Shown: positions 1 to 9,608 of the stretch, one piece after another
Numbering within the stretch: the stretch's first letter is position 1
How the letters are laid out: each line of letters begins with the position of its first letter
Origin: Colwellia maritima
Lineage (GTDB): Bacteria > Pseudomonadota > Gammaproteobacteria > Enterobacterales > Alteromonadaceae
Direction of reading: 5' to 3'
DNA length: 64,000 nt
NCBI RefSeq assembly: GCF_022669015.1
Contig: NZ_JAKKSL010000002.1
Location: 248,001-312,000 of the forward strand
Program-made: the position numbers and the translations under genes
Notes under the pieces: generated by a model
Seen by the model: only the letters and a program-made list of their open reading frames with translations
Database searches by the model: none
Told to the model about the DNA's origin: nothing

Positions 1-2
1 TA

Positions 3-794
3 ATATTTGGGGGTAATACATCTTGTGTGTATGTTTGCCTAAATGATGGTAATGATGTGATTCTCGATGCCGGTACAGGTATTATTGGATTAGGGAGTAG
101 ATTATTTGAAAAGGAAAATTCGATTACTATCTTGCTAACACATAATCATTGGGATCATATTCAAGGATTTCCATTCTTCAAACCCATCTATCAGCCAAGT
201 AGAAAAATATCAATAATAACAGGAGCTGTTGATTTTGAAGATAAGGATATGATATTAAAACAAATGTCTGGTTCTAGTCATCCTGTTAAATTTGATCAGT
301 TACCTGCTGATATTGGTATTGATACGAAAATCACGCTAAATAAAAGGTTCAATATTCCAGGTTTTACGGTTGAAACACAAGCGTTAAATCATCCTGACGG
401 AGGCACCGCTTATTGTCTATATGCTGACGGTAAAAAATTGGCTTATGTAACTGATAATGAACTGAACACACCAACTACACCTACGACAAGCCGGCAACAA
501 TGGCTTGATTTTATTGCCGATGCTGATGTGCTTATTCATGACGCACAATATACCGAAGATGATTTACCCTTAAAGTTAGGGTGGGGACATAGTATTTTTG
601 AAGAGGTAGGCAGGCTTGCTCGTGAAGCAAATGTCAAAACGCTTTTCATTATTAGCCATGACCCCGAAAGAAAAGACGACGAATTATTACGCGAAGAAAA
701 AAATTACAAGCTAAGTACCGAGATGAATTACGTATATATTGCGCAAGGGAAGGTACGCTGTTTGATTTGGACAATTCAAGTTATACATGATTAA
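3..794 (+). CDS. MBL-fold metallo-hydrolase, 5' partial
   Basis: Metallo-beta-lactamase-fold hydrolase whose start lies upstream of the window: the frame is open to base 3 and already reads a GGNTSC strand typical of the extreme N-terminus of the RNase Z/PhnP/cyclic-phosphodiesterase branch, so the GTG at 27 is not the start. The signature HNHWDH (HxHxDH) is present with the LDAGTG strand before it; later His/Asp residues (LNHPDGG, TDNE, HDAQY, ISHD) fit the remaining metal ligands. Its stop overlaps the start of the downstream nucleotide cyclase by 8 bases, so the two are co-translated. The pairing suggests, but does not prove, hydrolysis of a cyclic nucleotide. Cytoplasmic; no signal peptide can be judged because the start is missing. 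Confidence 0.85.
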   Translation: MFGGNTSCVYVCLNDGNDVILDAGTGIIGLGSRLFEKENSITILLTHNHWDHIQGFPFFKPIYQPSRKISIITGAVDFEDKDMILKQMSGSSHPVKFDQLPADIGIDTKITLNKRFNIPGFTVETQALNHPDGGTAYCLYADGKKLAYVTDNELNTPTTPTTSRQQWLDFIADADVLIHDAQYTEDDLPLKLGWGHSIFEEVGRLAREANVKTLFIISHDPERKDDELLREEKNYKLSTEMNYVYIAQGKVRCLIWTIQVIHD

Positions 795-3001
795 TCATTT
801 ACGCTCAAAAGACTTTTTTGTTGGTTTAATCATCACGCTACTCGTGATTAGTTTGAATTTTATTAAAGTAGACAATATTCAAAAAGTATTACAACGTATT
901 GAAGGGATATTATACGACGCACGGCTAATAATTACCTTACCGGATGAAAAACGTCAATTTGATGAACAAGTGGTTATTATTGATATTGATGAAAAAAGCA
1001 TGAGAGAGCAGGGACGATATCCTTGGAGCCGGAGTAAAGTTAGCGAGCTAGTTGAAAAATTAATGGCGGCAGGAGTTGTCGTTGTTGCCTTCGATATCTT
1101 TTTTTCTGAGCCAGAGAAAAATCCCATTGATGTCATTATTGACAAAAATAAAGAGCTTGATGAACAGTCGCGTCAAACACTTGCGGTTTATGCAGATTCT
1201 GTCAATTTTGATAAAGAATTTTCTAACACACTTAGCCAATCAGAAGTCGTACTTGGTTTTCTGTTTGATAATAGTGCACAAACGTCTGGAGAATTACCTA
1301 AAAGTGTTATTGAGTGGAATCTAACTCCGCAAACGTCAGAAATAGGTACATTTAAACAGGTTTTAGGAAATATCGCAGTATTACAGTCTTCTGCCACGGG
1401 TGCCGGATTTATTAACTCGGTTCCTGAAAGTGATGGCTTTATTAGAAAAGCCTCATTGGTATTAAATTACCAAGGACAATTATATCCATCATTAGCCTTA
1501 GAGGCAGCCAGAGTGTATACGCCGGCAGATACTATTAAAGCTGAAACAATTAGTAGTGGTAATGCTAGTTGGTTACAAGGTCTTAGTTTCGGGAAGCATT
1601 TCATACCGACGAATGAAAAGGGGCAAATTTTTATACCTTACAAAGGGGTAAAACATAGCTTTCCTTATATTTCTGCGACCGATGTATTAAATAATCGAGT
1701 CGCGAGTGAAGTACTTGACGGAAGTATTGCTTTTGTTGGTACTTCTGCCGTGGGTTTGTCTGATTTAAGAACTACTTCTGTAGGTGTGCAATACCCAGGG
1801 GTAGAAGTGCATGCCAATGTATTCGAAGGGCTTATTCATCCTGAAATACTCCCGATAGAATTAGATATTACCCTAGCGATAGTGTTTACTTTATTACTAT
1901 TTACAGGGGTTTTACTGTCCTTATTCATGACAAAGCAAGGACCGATTAAAATTTTAATGATTTGTCTTGTGAGTTTATTTATTCACATCGGTTTGAATTG
2001 GTATTCTTTGGGCAGTGTTGAAAATAAGTCTGCCATTGTTTCAGGTATTATTACTCATTGTTGTACTTACCGCGTATTACGGTGCTACCGGGTTTTTATC
2101 TGAAAATATCAAAAGAAAGCAAATAAAGGATATGTTTAATCAATATGTACCTCCTGCCTATATTGAAAAACTCATTCATTCAGCCAAGGGAACAGAGCTT
2201 AAAACAGAGCGCAGAGAAATGTCAGTACTGTTTGCAGATATCAGAAATTTCACCACGCTATCAGAACAATTTACGCCTGAAGAGCTCAGTGATTTTCTAA
2301 AAGAATATTTAACGCAAGCTACAGGGATTATATTTGAAAACAAAGGTACCATTGATAAATATGTTGGCGATATGGTTATGGCCTTTTGGAACGCGCCGTT
2401 AGAAGATGCTGACCATGCACTGAACGCGGTTGTGAGTGCATTAAATATCATAACGCTAACAGAAACGCTAACCCCTATTTTTCTTGCAAAAAAATGGCCC
2501 GCCATACGTGTAGGCATTGGTATCAGTACCGGAGATATGGTCGTGGGTGACATGGGGTCAAACTATAGAAAAGCCTATACAGTACTTGGCGATGCCGTTA
2601 ATTTAGGTTCTCGAATTGAATCACTTACTAAATATTACGGTGTTGATATTTTGATTACAAACAGTACGTATAATGCTATTTTATCTAAAGGAATTATTTG
2701 CCGAAAAATTGATAAAATACGCGTGAAAGGGCAAAAGGCTGTTGTTGATGTGTATGAACCGCTCGGCTTTAATCATCAGTTAGATGATATGACACTCAAA
2801 GTGCTTGATATGCATCATGATGCACTTAACAAATACTTAGCAGGAAACTGGCAAGAATCCCAAGCGCTTTTCATAAAATTAAAGCAAAACACTTATTTAT
2901 CAACTATTATCTATGATATATACCTAGCGCGTATAGAAACAATGGCAAATAAACAAAATATTAAAGATTGGGATGGTGTTTATAGCCATGAAAGTAAATA
3001 A
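787..3001 (+). CDS. CHASE2-domain adenylate/guanylate cyclase (one frameshift)
   Basis: Membrane-bound class III nucleotide cyclase of about 737 residues. An N-terminal membrane helix (residues about 9-27) is followed by an extracytoplasmic CHASE2 sensor domain (to about 345), two to three membrane helices, then the cyclase domain. The cyclase core shows the metal aspartates in LFADIRNF and YVGDMVMAFW, the DKYVGD segment and the VLGDAVNLGSRIE helix, so the catalytic residues look intact. The frame changes near 2040-2055, between SVENKSAIVSG and LLLIVVLTAYYGATGF, inside the last membrane segment; reading across gives a normal protein. Overlaps the MBL gene upstream and is 2 bases from the GAF/HD-GYP gene downstream. 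Expected to convert ATP to cAMP in response to a periplasmic cue that cannot be read from sequence. Confidence 0.9.
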
Positions 3002-3003
3002 TT

Positions 3004-4612
3004 ATGAAATATAGATCACCAGAGCAAGCGGCATTCGAACATTTATTGAATATTAGTATTGAACTAAGTAAAGAAGACGATAGTGATATTTTAATGGAAA
3101 AGATTCTTTTGGCTGCGGTTGAAGTATCCAATGCTGATGCGGGCTCCATCTATTTAGTGACTGAAAGTAAAGAATTAGAATTTCGTACTATCTACAATAA
3201 AAGTTTAGGTCTGCATCTAGGGGGCAGTTCATCTCAAGAAATTACTTTTCCGCCTATCCCCTTATTTGTCGATAATGAGCCTAATCAATCGGCGATTGTT
3301 GCCCATGCAGCAAATTCTGGTGAAGTGATTAACATTGAAGATGTGTATGCAACGGTGCCATTCGATTTTAGTGCCGCAAGGAAAATGGACAGTAAGACAG
3401 GGTATAAAACGAAGTCGATGCTAACGTTTCCTCTCAAAGATCATACTGATGATATTATTGGTGTTATTCAGTTGATAAATGCAATGGATGGAGACCAAAT
3501 TACGACTTTTTCAGTCCCGATAGAACGACAACTTTTATCTTTTGCTTCGTTAGGTGCTATTGCTTTAACAAACAAAGCCTTAATTTCAAATATGGAAAAG
3601 CTCTTTGAATCGTTTGCCAAAACTATTGCCATAGCCATTGATGCAAAATCGCCTCATACGGGGGGGCATTGTAAGCGTATTCCTGAGTTAACCCTAATGA
3701 TTGCTGATGCTGTTCATGACTATAAAGAAGGACCGTTAGCCTCATTTACATTGACGGAAGAAGAAAGATATCAGCTTAATATTCTTCGGTTGGCTTCATG
3801 ATTGTGGCAAGATAGCTACCCCTGATCATGTGATTGAAAAGTCGAGAAAATTACAAACTATATTTGACCGTATTGATTACGTAACAGCTAAACTGGAAAT
3901 TGCTAGCAGAGATATAGATATTAAAGTGCAAGATGAAATTATTGCCGCATTAAAAGAAAATAAAAAGATTAGAGTTCAGCAATTAGAACGTGAAAGAGAC
4001 GTGGCTCAAAAACAATTACAACTCGATCGATCTTTTCTGCAAAGAATTAATATTGGTGGAGAATTTTTAACTGATGACCAGGCAGAAAATATTGCAGACA
4101 TTGCCTCTCGTTATCACATTTCTATCGACAGCAAAAATCAGCCATTACTAACAGACGATGAAGTGCTTAATTTAAGTATTAAGCGTGGTACGTTAAATAA
4201 TGAAGAAAGACTCATAATACAAAAGCATATGGATGTAACTCTCGATATTCTTGAAGCATTACCCTTTCCTAAGCATTTATCCAATGTTGCCGAGTATGCC
4301 TTGGGGCATCATGAAACTTTGGATGGAAAGGGATACCCTAGAGGTTTAGTAAAAGCGCAAATGTCTGTTCCTGCTAGACTAATGGCAATTGCCGATATTT
4401 TTGAGGCATTATCGGCGTCAGACAGACCTTATAAAAGTGCAAAACCGGTCAGTGAATGCTTATCAATCATGAGTAATATGGTAAAAAATAATCATCTTGA
4501 TCCTGATTTATTTACCATCTTTGTTCGTTCAAAAGTATATGAAAAATATATACAAAAGTTTGCAGATGTTGCTCAACTTGATCATGTTGATATTGACGCT
4601 ATTTTGCCTTAA
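3004..4612 (+). CDS. GAF plus HD-GYP phosphohydrolase (one frameshift)
   Basis: Soluble sensor of about 536 residues. A GAF domain (about 20-195) precedes an HD-GYP domain, which hydrolyses cyclic di-GMP. The frame breaks near 3780-3790: the first part ends after YQLNI and the correct continuation reads WLHDCGKIATPDHV, which supplies the HD metal pair. A roughly 120-residue charged, probably coiled-coil insert follows. The HHETLDGKGYPRGL signature then completes the HD-GYP motif, followed by ADIFEALSASDRPYK. All catalytic motifs survive, so the break is probably a sequence error. It is the last gene of the MBL-cyclase-HD-GYP operon, linking cyclic-nucleotide synthesis to c-di-GMP turnover. 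Confidence 0.88.
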
Positions 4613-4986
4613 ATGGCCAATGTTAGTGTTAGTGTTAGTGCGAAATCTCAAGTTGTTTACAATAATAAGATGACGTAAAGGAATAGTATTTAAAAAAAAG
4701 GACATCAATTGATGTCCTTAAAATAAAACAAGTTAATCATATAAAAACGTTTTAAAAATCGGGGAGACTTAAAAACAAGTTAATCTTATGGTTATTGCTA
4801 ACCCTTGACAAACGAGAAGAATTCATTCGACAGATTAATTTTTTTCACTTATTAAATTTTATGAGCATGTTTTATTGAACGATCGAGTTGTCGTGACAAG
4901 TTGTGCCAAAATTGTTACTTCAAGCATGTATATGACAATAATCCTTAAAATGACTCGTTCCTAGATATGATAAAAGACAACATTAT
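4613..4986. other. Intergenic region, no gene seen
   Basis: About 370 bases between the HD-GYP gene and the MHYT kinase gene. It holds a perfect 22-base palindrome (4698-4719) and, just before the next start, a near duplication (ATGATAAAAGACAACA at 4968 and ATGATCAAAGACAACC at 4987). I see no open frame or RNA gene. Confidence 0.6.
4692..4730 (+). terminator. Probable rho-independent terminator
   Basis: Perfect palindrome AAGGACATC-AATT-GATGTCCTT flanked by an A8 run on the left and only a weak T/A stretch on the right. The A-run would be a U-tract on the minus strand, but only plus-strand genes are nearby, so it most likely ends the HD-GYP operon inefficiently. Confidence 0.4.
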
Positions 4987-7900
4987 ATGATCAAAGACAA
5001 CCTTGAACTTTTCCAATATTCTAATACCAATTTACTCACGGTTTCAGAATATGATCCTTTGTTAGTTGTATTATCAATTTTTATTGCAATTTTTTCTTCT
5101 TACATGGCCATTCAAGTTGCTTCTCAGGCTGCAAGAGCCTCATTTGCACGTAAGCAAGTTTATTTATTTATTGGTAGCTTGGCGTTAGGGGGTGGTATTT
5201 GGTCTATGCACTTTATTGGTATGTTAGCACTAGAGCTCTGCACATCAGTATCTTACCAATTTGATTTGACAGTAATATCAATATTACCTGCTGTTTGCGC
5301 TTCTTGGGTGGCATTGAATTTGATTACTCGAGGTAATTTAAAATATTTTCAATTGGTTATTGGTGGAGTACTTGTTGGTGGTGGAATTGGCGCAATGCAT
5401 TATATCGGTATGGCAGCGATGGAAATGGCGCCGCTGCTTCGCTATGATTTGCCAATGTTTGTTGTTTCTATTTTAGTGGCTATTATTTTGGCTATTTTGT
5501 CGCTTTGGGTGAGGTTTGGCCTTGACGATATAGGTAAAATTCAACTCAGCCGAACTCTAAAAGTGACAGTATCAAGTTGCGTAATGGGAATAGCCATTTC
5601 TGGTATGCACTATACCGGTATGGCAGCAGCACGATTTGTTCTACCACCTGGTTTTGAAGCATCAAAACAAACGGATGATATTTCACTTTACTTAGCACTT
5701 GGTATTACTATTGTTACCACTTTTGTTATTTCGGTAGTATTAGCCGTTAATTTGATTTTTAGATATAAAAATATTTCTGCTAAAGCGCTACAAAATGAAA
5801 GACGACTTTCCGCTATTATGGAAACTGCCGTGGATGGCATTATAACTATTAACGCGAAGGGTATCATTGTTAGTGTTAATAAAATGGTGACAATATTATT
5901 AGGTTGGAAAAGTGAAGAGTTACTCGGTAATAATGTAAAAATGATCGTTCCAATGCCGTTTCAACATAACCATGATCAATATATTGAGAACTATTTACAA
6001 ACGGGTGTTGCAAAAATAATCGGTACTGGACGTGAAGTAGAAGCCATGACAAAAAGTGGTGAGAAAATACCAATGCGTCTTGGTATTGGGCACGTTGAAG
6101 TAAATGATCAACATATGTTTGTTGCTTTTATCTCGGATTTACGTGATAGATTTAAAATGGAATCAACGTTACGTGAAAATGCGACAAGAATTCGCTCCTT
6201 ATTGACTAATATTCCTGGAATAGCTTATCGATGCCTTGACACACCCGGTTGGCCTAATCTTTTCATCAGTGATGAAGTTGAAAAAATAACGGGATACCCG
6301 ACCCAAGACTTTTTGTTACCTGATCCTAAACGTAGTTTGAGTGATTTTGTGCATCCAGATGACTTTAGCATCATTGAAGCAACAGACTTACGTCATCCTG
6401 ATGGCTATCAGATTGAATTTAGGTTTATTGATCGATATAACACAGTAAAATGGATGTTGGGTTATGGTCGCGCAACTCAAATTGAAAACAGTAATAACCA
6501 CTATCTTGATGGCTTTATTATGGATATAAGCGACCGAAAAAAAATGGAATCTGAGATGGTGTCGGCTAAAAATAAAGCCGAAAAAGCAGCGGAAACACGT
6601 GCCGCATTTTTAGCTAATATGAGCCATGAAATACGAACGCCGATGAATGCTATTATTGGTTTTAGCGATATTTTGCTTGATAGCGAACTTAATATTAAAC
6701 AACATAAGTATCTTAATACTATTAATCAATCAGCTAAATCATTACTACATATTTTGAATGATTTATTAGACAGTGCAAAATTAGAAAAAGGGAAATTTCA
6801 ATTAGAATTTCGTGATTTTTCACTTGTTGAAGAGGTTGATGCCGTTGTTTCTACTTTATGGCTAGAAGCTCAGAATAAAGGATTAGTGCTTAATCTTAAT
6901 ATTCACCCTAAAGTACGAGGATATTATAATGGAGCACCTGATCGTATCAGACAAGTATTAACCAATTTGCTAGGTAATGCCATTAAATTTACAGAGCAAG
7001 GCACAATCAATATTAAAATTGAAACACTGCCAGATCAAATGATTCAATTTATTATTAAAGATACTGGTATAGGCATGACGCCCTCACAATTAGAGACAAT
7101 ATTTGATGCATTTGCACAAGCAGATGAGTCAATGAGTCGACGTTTTGGTGGAACCGGACTTGGTACAACCATAAGTAAACAATTGGTTGAATTAATGGGT
7201 GGTAACATTATGGCAACCAGTATTGAAGGAAAGGGATCTGAATTTAGATTTACACTACCTTTAAAAGCGATTGAGTCTATGGATAAGGTAACAGATCAGC
7301 AAAGTTTTCAAACATTGCCCAATCTTCACATACTTGTTGTTGATGATATTGACCAAAATATTGAATTACTCACTCTCATACTTAAACGACATGGTCATAC
7401 TGTATTTGAAGCAAGAGATGGGGAGCAAGCATTAGTACAAATGGAAAATAACTCGATTGATGTTGTATTAATGGATATTCAAATGCCAGTGATGGACGGT
7501 TTAATGGCAGCAGAATTACGCAGAAAATTTGAAACAGATCATCACTTAAAGAGAATACCTATTATTGCCTTAACAGCGAGTGTTTTACCACAAGATAGAA
7601 TTTCGGCAGAACGAGCAGGTATGGATGGCTTTGCTAATAAGCCTATTAATATACGAGAACTTTTTAATGAAATTGCGAGTGTGCTTAAGCTACAAAATAT
7701 ACCCGTTGAAACAAATGAAATCGGGGACAAGTCGACATTAAAAATCGATGTTGATATGGGCATGACTTTATGGGGTTCAAAAACTAACTTTTACGCAGAA
7801 ATAAGTCGATTTATAAAAAATGCCGAATCCGAAGTATGTAGTTTTAAGCAATATTTAATTGACAATGATTGGCAAACATTAGAACAATTAGCGCATAAAT

Positions 7901-8313
7901 ATAAGGGAAGTGTAGGAAACCTTGCTTTAAACCGTTTGATGAAGATGTTTGAGTTATTAGAACAGACAGCCAAAAACCGTGAGATTAAACCTAGTCAAAT
8001 AAACATTGCCAATATTGAAACTGAAGTACAAATTATTAAAGATTGTGTTATTAAAATGAGTGATGGCACAGATGAAATTATTCAAGTTGATCCAAATGTT
8101 AGTGACGAGAGTATAAATAGCCTGATTGAACTTTTACAACAGCTTCAATATAGTGTACAAAATAATGAATTTGATGACGCGCTTTTGGATAAGCTGCAAG
8201 CTTTAAATCCAGTAAGACCAAAAGAAATTAATGATATTATTAATGCATGTAATGATTTTGAGTTTTTAGATGCCGCCAATTTAATTAATATATTAATAAG
8301 CGAGTCGGGATAG
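4987..8313 (+). CDS. MHYT-PAS-PAS hybrid sensor histidine kinase
   Basis: Intact 1108-residue hybrid kinase. The N-terminus is a seven-helix MHYT integral-membrane sensor (about 20-250) with three repeats carrying SMHFIGM, AMHYIGM and GMHYTGM, proposed in this family to bind copper and sense O2, CO or NO. Two PAS domains follow (about 265-385 and 395-520). The HisKA H-box is MSHEIRTPMNA, followed by an ATPase domain with NAIKF, DTGIGM and GTGLG boxes. A receiver domain (LMDIQMPVMDG phospho-acceptor Asp) and a C-terminal Hpt-like domain (AHKYKGSVGN) complete a full phosphorelay in one chain. The REC/HD-GYP gene begins 15 bases downstream and is the likely output partner. Confidence 0.93.
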   Translation: MIKDNLELFQYSNTNLLTVSEYDPLLVVLSIFIAIFSSYMAIQVASQAARASFARKQVYLFIGSLALGGGIWSMHFIGMLALELCTSVSYQFDLTVISILPAVCASWVALNLITRGNLKYFQLVIGGVLVGGGIGAMHYIGMAAMEMAPLLRYDLPMFVVSILVAIILAILSLWVRFGLDDIGKIQLSRTLKVTVSSCVMGIAISGMHYTGMAAARFVLPPGFEASKQTDDISLYLALGITIVTTFVISVVLAVNLIFRYKNISAKALQNERRLSAIMETAVDGIITINAKGIIVSVNKMVTILLGWKSEELLGNNVKMIVPMPFQHNHDQYIENYLQTGVAKIIGTGREVEAMTKSGEKIPMRLGIGHVEVNDQHMFVAFISDLRDRFKMESTLRENATRIRSLLTNIPGIAYRCLDTPGWPNLFISDEVEKITGYPTQDFLLPDPKRSLSDFVHPDDFSIIEATDLRHPDGYQIEFRFIDRYNTVKWMLGYGRATQIENSNNHYLDGFIMDISDRKKMESEMVSAKNKAEKAAETRAAFLANMSHEIRTPMNAIIGFSDILLDSELNIKQHKYLNTINQSAKSLLHILNDLLDSAKLEKGKFQLEFRDFSLVEEVDAVVSTLWLEAQNKGLVLNLNIHPKVRGYYNGAPDRIRQVLTNLLGNAIKFTEQGTINIKIETLPDQMIQFIIKDTGIGMTPSQLETIFDAFAQADESMSRRFGGTGLGTTISKQLVELMGGNIMATSIEGKGSEFRFTLPLKAIESMDKVTDQQSFQTLPNLHILVVDDIDQNIELLTLILKRHGHTVFEARDGEQALVQMENNSIDVVLMDIQMPVMDGLMAAELRRKFETDHHLKRIPIIALTASVLPQDRISAERAGMDGFANKPINIRELFNEIASVLKLQNIPVETNEIGDKSTLKIDVDMGMTLWGSKTNFYAEISRFIKNAESEVCSFKQYLIDNDWQTLEQLAHKYKGSVGNLALNRLMKMFELLEQTAKNREIKPSQINIANIETEVQIIKDCVIKMSDGTDEIIQVDPNVSDESINSLIELLQQLQYSVQNNEFDDALLDKLQALNPVRPKEINDIINACNDFEFLDAANLINILISESG

Positions 8314-8328
8314 ATAAAGGAAAAGTCT

Positions 8329-9323
8329 ATGGAGAAAAATATACTACATAATAGGCCACTTGTGTTAGTGGTTGATGATGAGCCTGCTAATTTACGAGTA
8401 CTGAATCAATTATTAAATGATACCTACAAATTGGTGTTTGCAAAAAGTGGTCAAGAAGCGATACGTTTAGTTGAAAAAGAGCGACCAAATTTAATTTTGC
8501 TCGATGTTATGATGCCAGACATGACCGGTTATGAGGTCTGTGAACAACTTAAGAAAAATATAAAATTTAAATCTATTCCAATTATCTTTGTTACCGCGTT
8601 AAGTGATCCTATCGATGAAGCTAAAGGGTTAAACCTTGGTGCTGTTGATTATATCTCTAAACCTATTTCTCCTGCAGTAGTTAAAGCTAGAGTGAAAACT
8701 CATTTGTCTTTGGTTGATTTGAGGAACTTAAAAAAAGTCGATTAGAAGTTATACAGCGTCTTGGAAGGGCTTCCGAATATAAAGATAATGAAACCGGTAT
8801 GCATGTTATGCGCATGAGTCATTATTCTCGCGTTGTTGCTGAAGCTTATGGTTTTTCAAAAGCAGATACTAATAACTTATTTAGTGCGGCACCCATGCAT
8901 GATATTGGTAAAATAGGCATACCTGATAGCATTATGTTAAAACCGGGTAAGCTTACTGAGGAAGAATTTTCTATTATGAAAAAACACCCTGAGATTGGAG
9001 CAGAAATTTTAGGGGAGTCTGACTCTGGATTAATTGCGCTAGCCAAGGTAGTGTCATTAACACATCATGAAAAGTGGGATGGGACGGGCTACCCAAATCA
9101 GCTTAAAGGAGAAAATATACCAATAGAAGGAAGAATTGTTGCATTAGCTGATGTGTTTGATGCACTCACAAGTGTGCGGCCCTATAAAGACGAATGGCCA
9201 GTAGAGAAAGCTATGGAATTTATTCATAGCCAAAAAGGTAAGCATTTTGATCCTGAATTAGTTGATTGTTTAGAACAGCAGTTAGATAAAATTCTTGATA
9301 TCAAAGAACGGTGGAAGGATTAA
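8329..9323 (+). CDS. RpfG-like REC plus HD-GYP response regulator (one frameshift)
   Basis: Response regulator of about 331 residues. The receiver domain (about 10-130) has acidic pocket VVDDEPAN, phospho-acceptor Asp59 in LILLDVMMPD and the TALSD and ISKP elements. The HD-GYP domain shows MHDIGKIGIPD and HHEKWDGTGYPNQL, so it should hydrolyse c-di-GMP. The frame slips at an A7 run (about 8730-8736): LRNLKK should continue into SRLEVIQRLGRASEYKDNETG. The slip falls between domains in a homopolymer, which strongly suggests a sequencing error. Directly follows the MHYT hybrid kinase, which probably phosphorylates it. Confidence 0.9.
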
Positions 9324-9482
9324 ATTTTTGTTGAGATATAAGCTAACGTGATGATCCATACACAAACAGGGTAACAGTCGAATCAGGTGTTTTCCAATAT
9401 TACCCTAGTACTAAAGCACTGGACTTGATTAACCGCGGGTACTATTATTAATACAATAGATTCCGAAAGATATGGAGAAGTT

Positions 9483-9608
9483 ATGGTGAATCAATTTTTA
9501 CTTGTGTTATCACTTTTATTGGCCTGTTACTTTATTCGTGTTGCAGTCACGAGTGTTGCAAAACGTGTAGCATTGCCATTATCACTCTTCCAATCTATCT
9601 CTATATGA
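9483..9608 (+). CDS. Small single-helix membrane protein (41 aa)
   Basis: A short frame starting at ATG 9483 behind a GGAG ribosome site (about 9472-9477). It encodes a hydrophobic helix (QFLLVLSLLLACYF) followed by a short basic stretch (RVAVTSVAKRV). Its stop overlaps the start of the downstream GAF/PAS kinase in ATGA, which implies translational coupling. I recognise no family. It could be a genuine small membrane partner of the soluble kinase or a leader whose translation sets kinase expression. The kinase's own N-terminus begins exactly where related GAF kinases do, so this is not a lost N-terminal piece. Confidence 0.5.
   Translation: MVNQFLLVLSLLLACYFIRVAVTSVAKRVALPLSLFQSISI

Noticed and set aside
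4620-4640. Short GTTAGT repeats after the HD-GYP gene
   Set aside because: Only three or four copies of a 6-base unit; too short to call a meaningful repeat.
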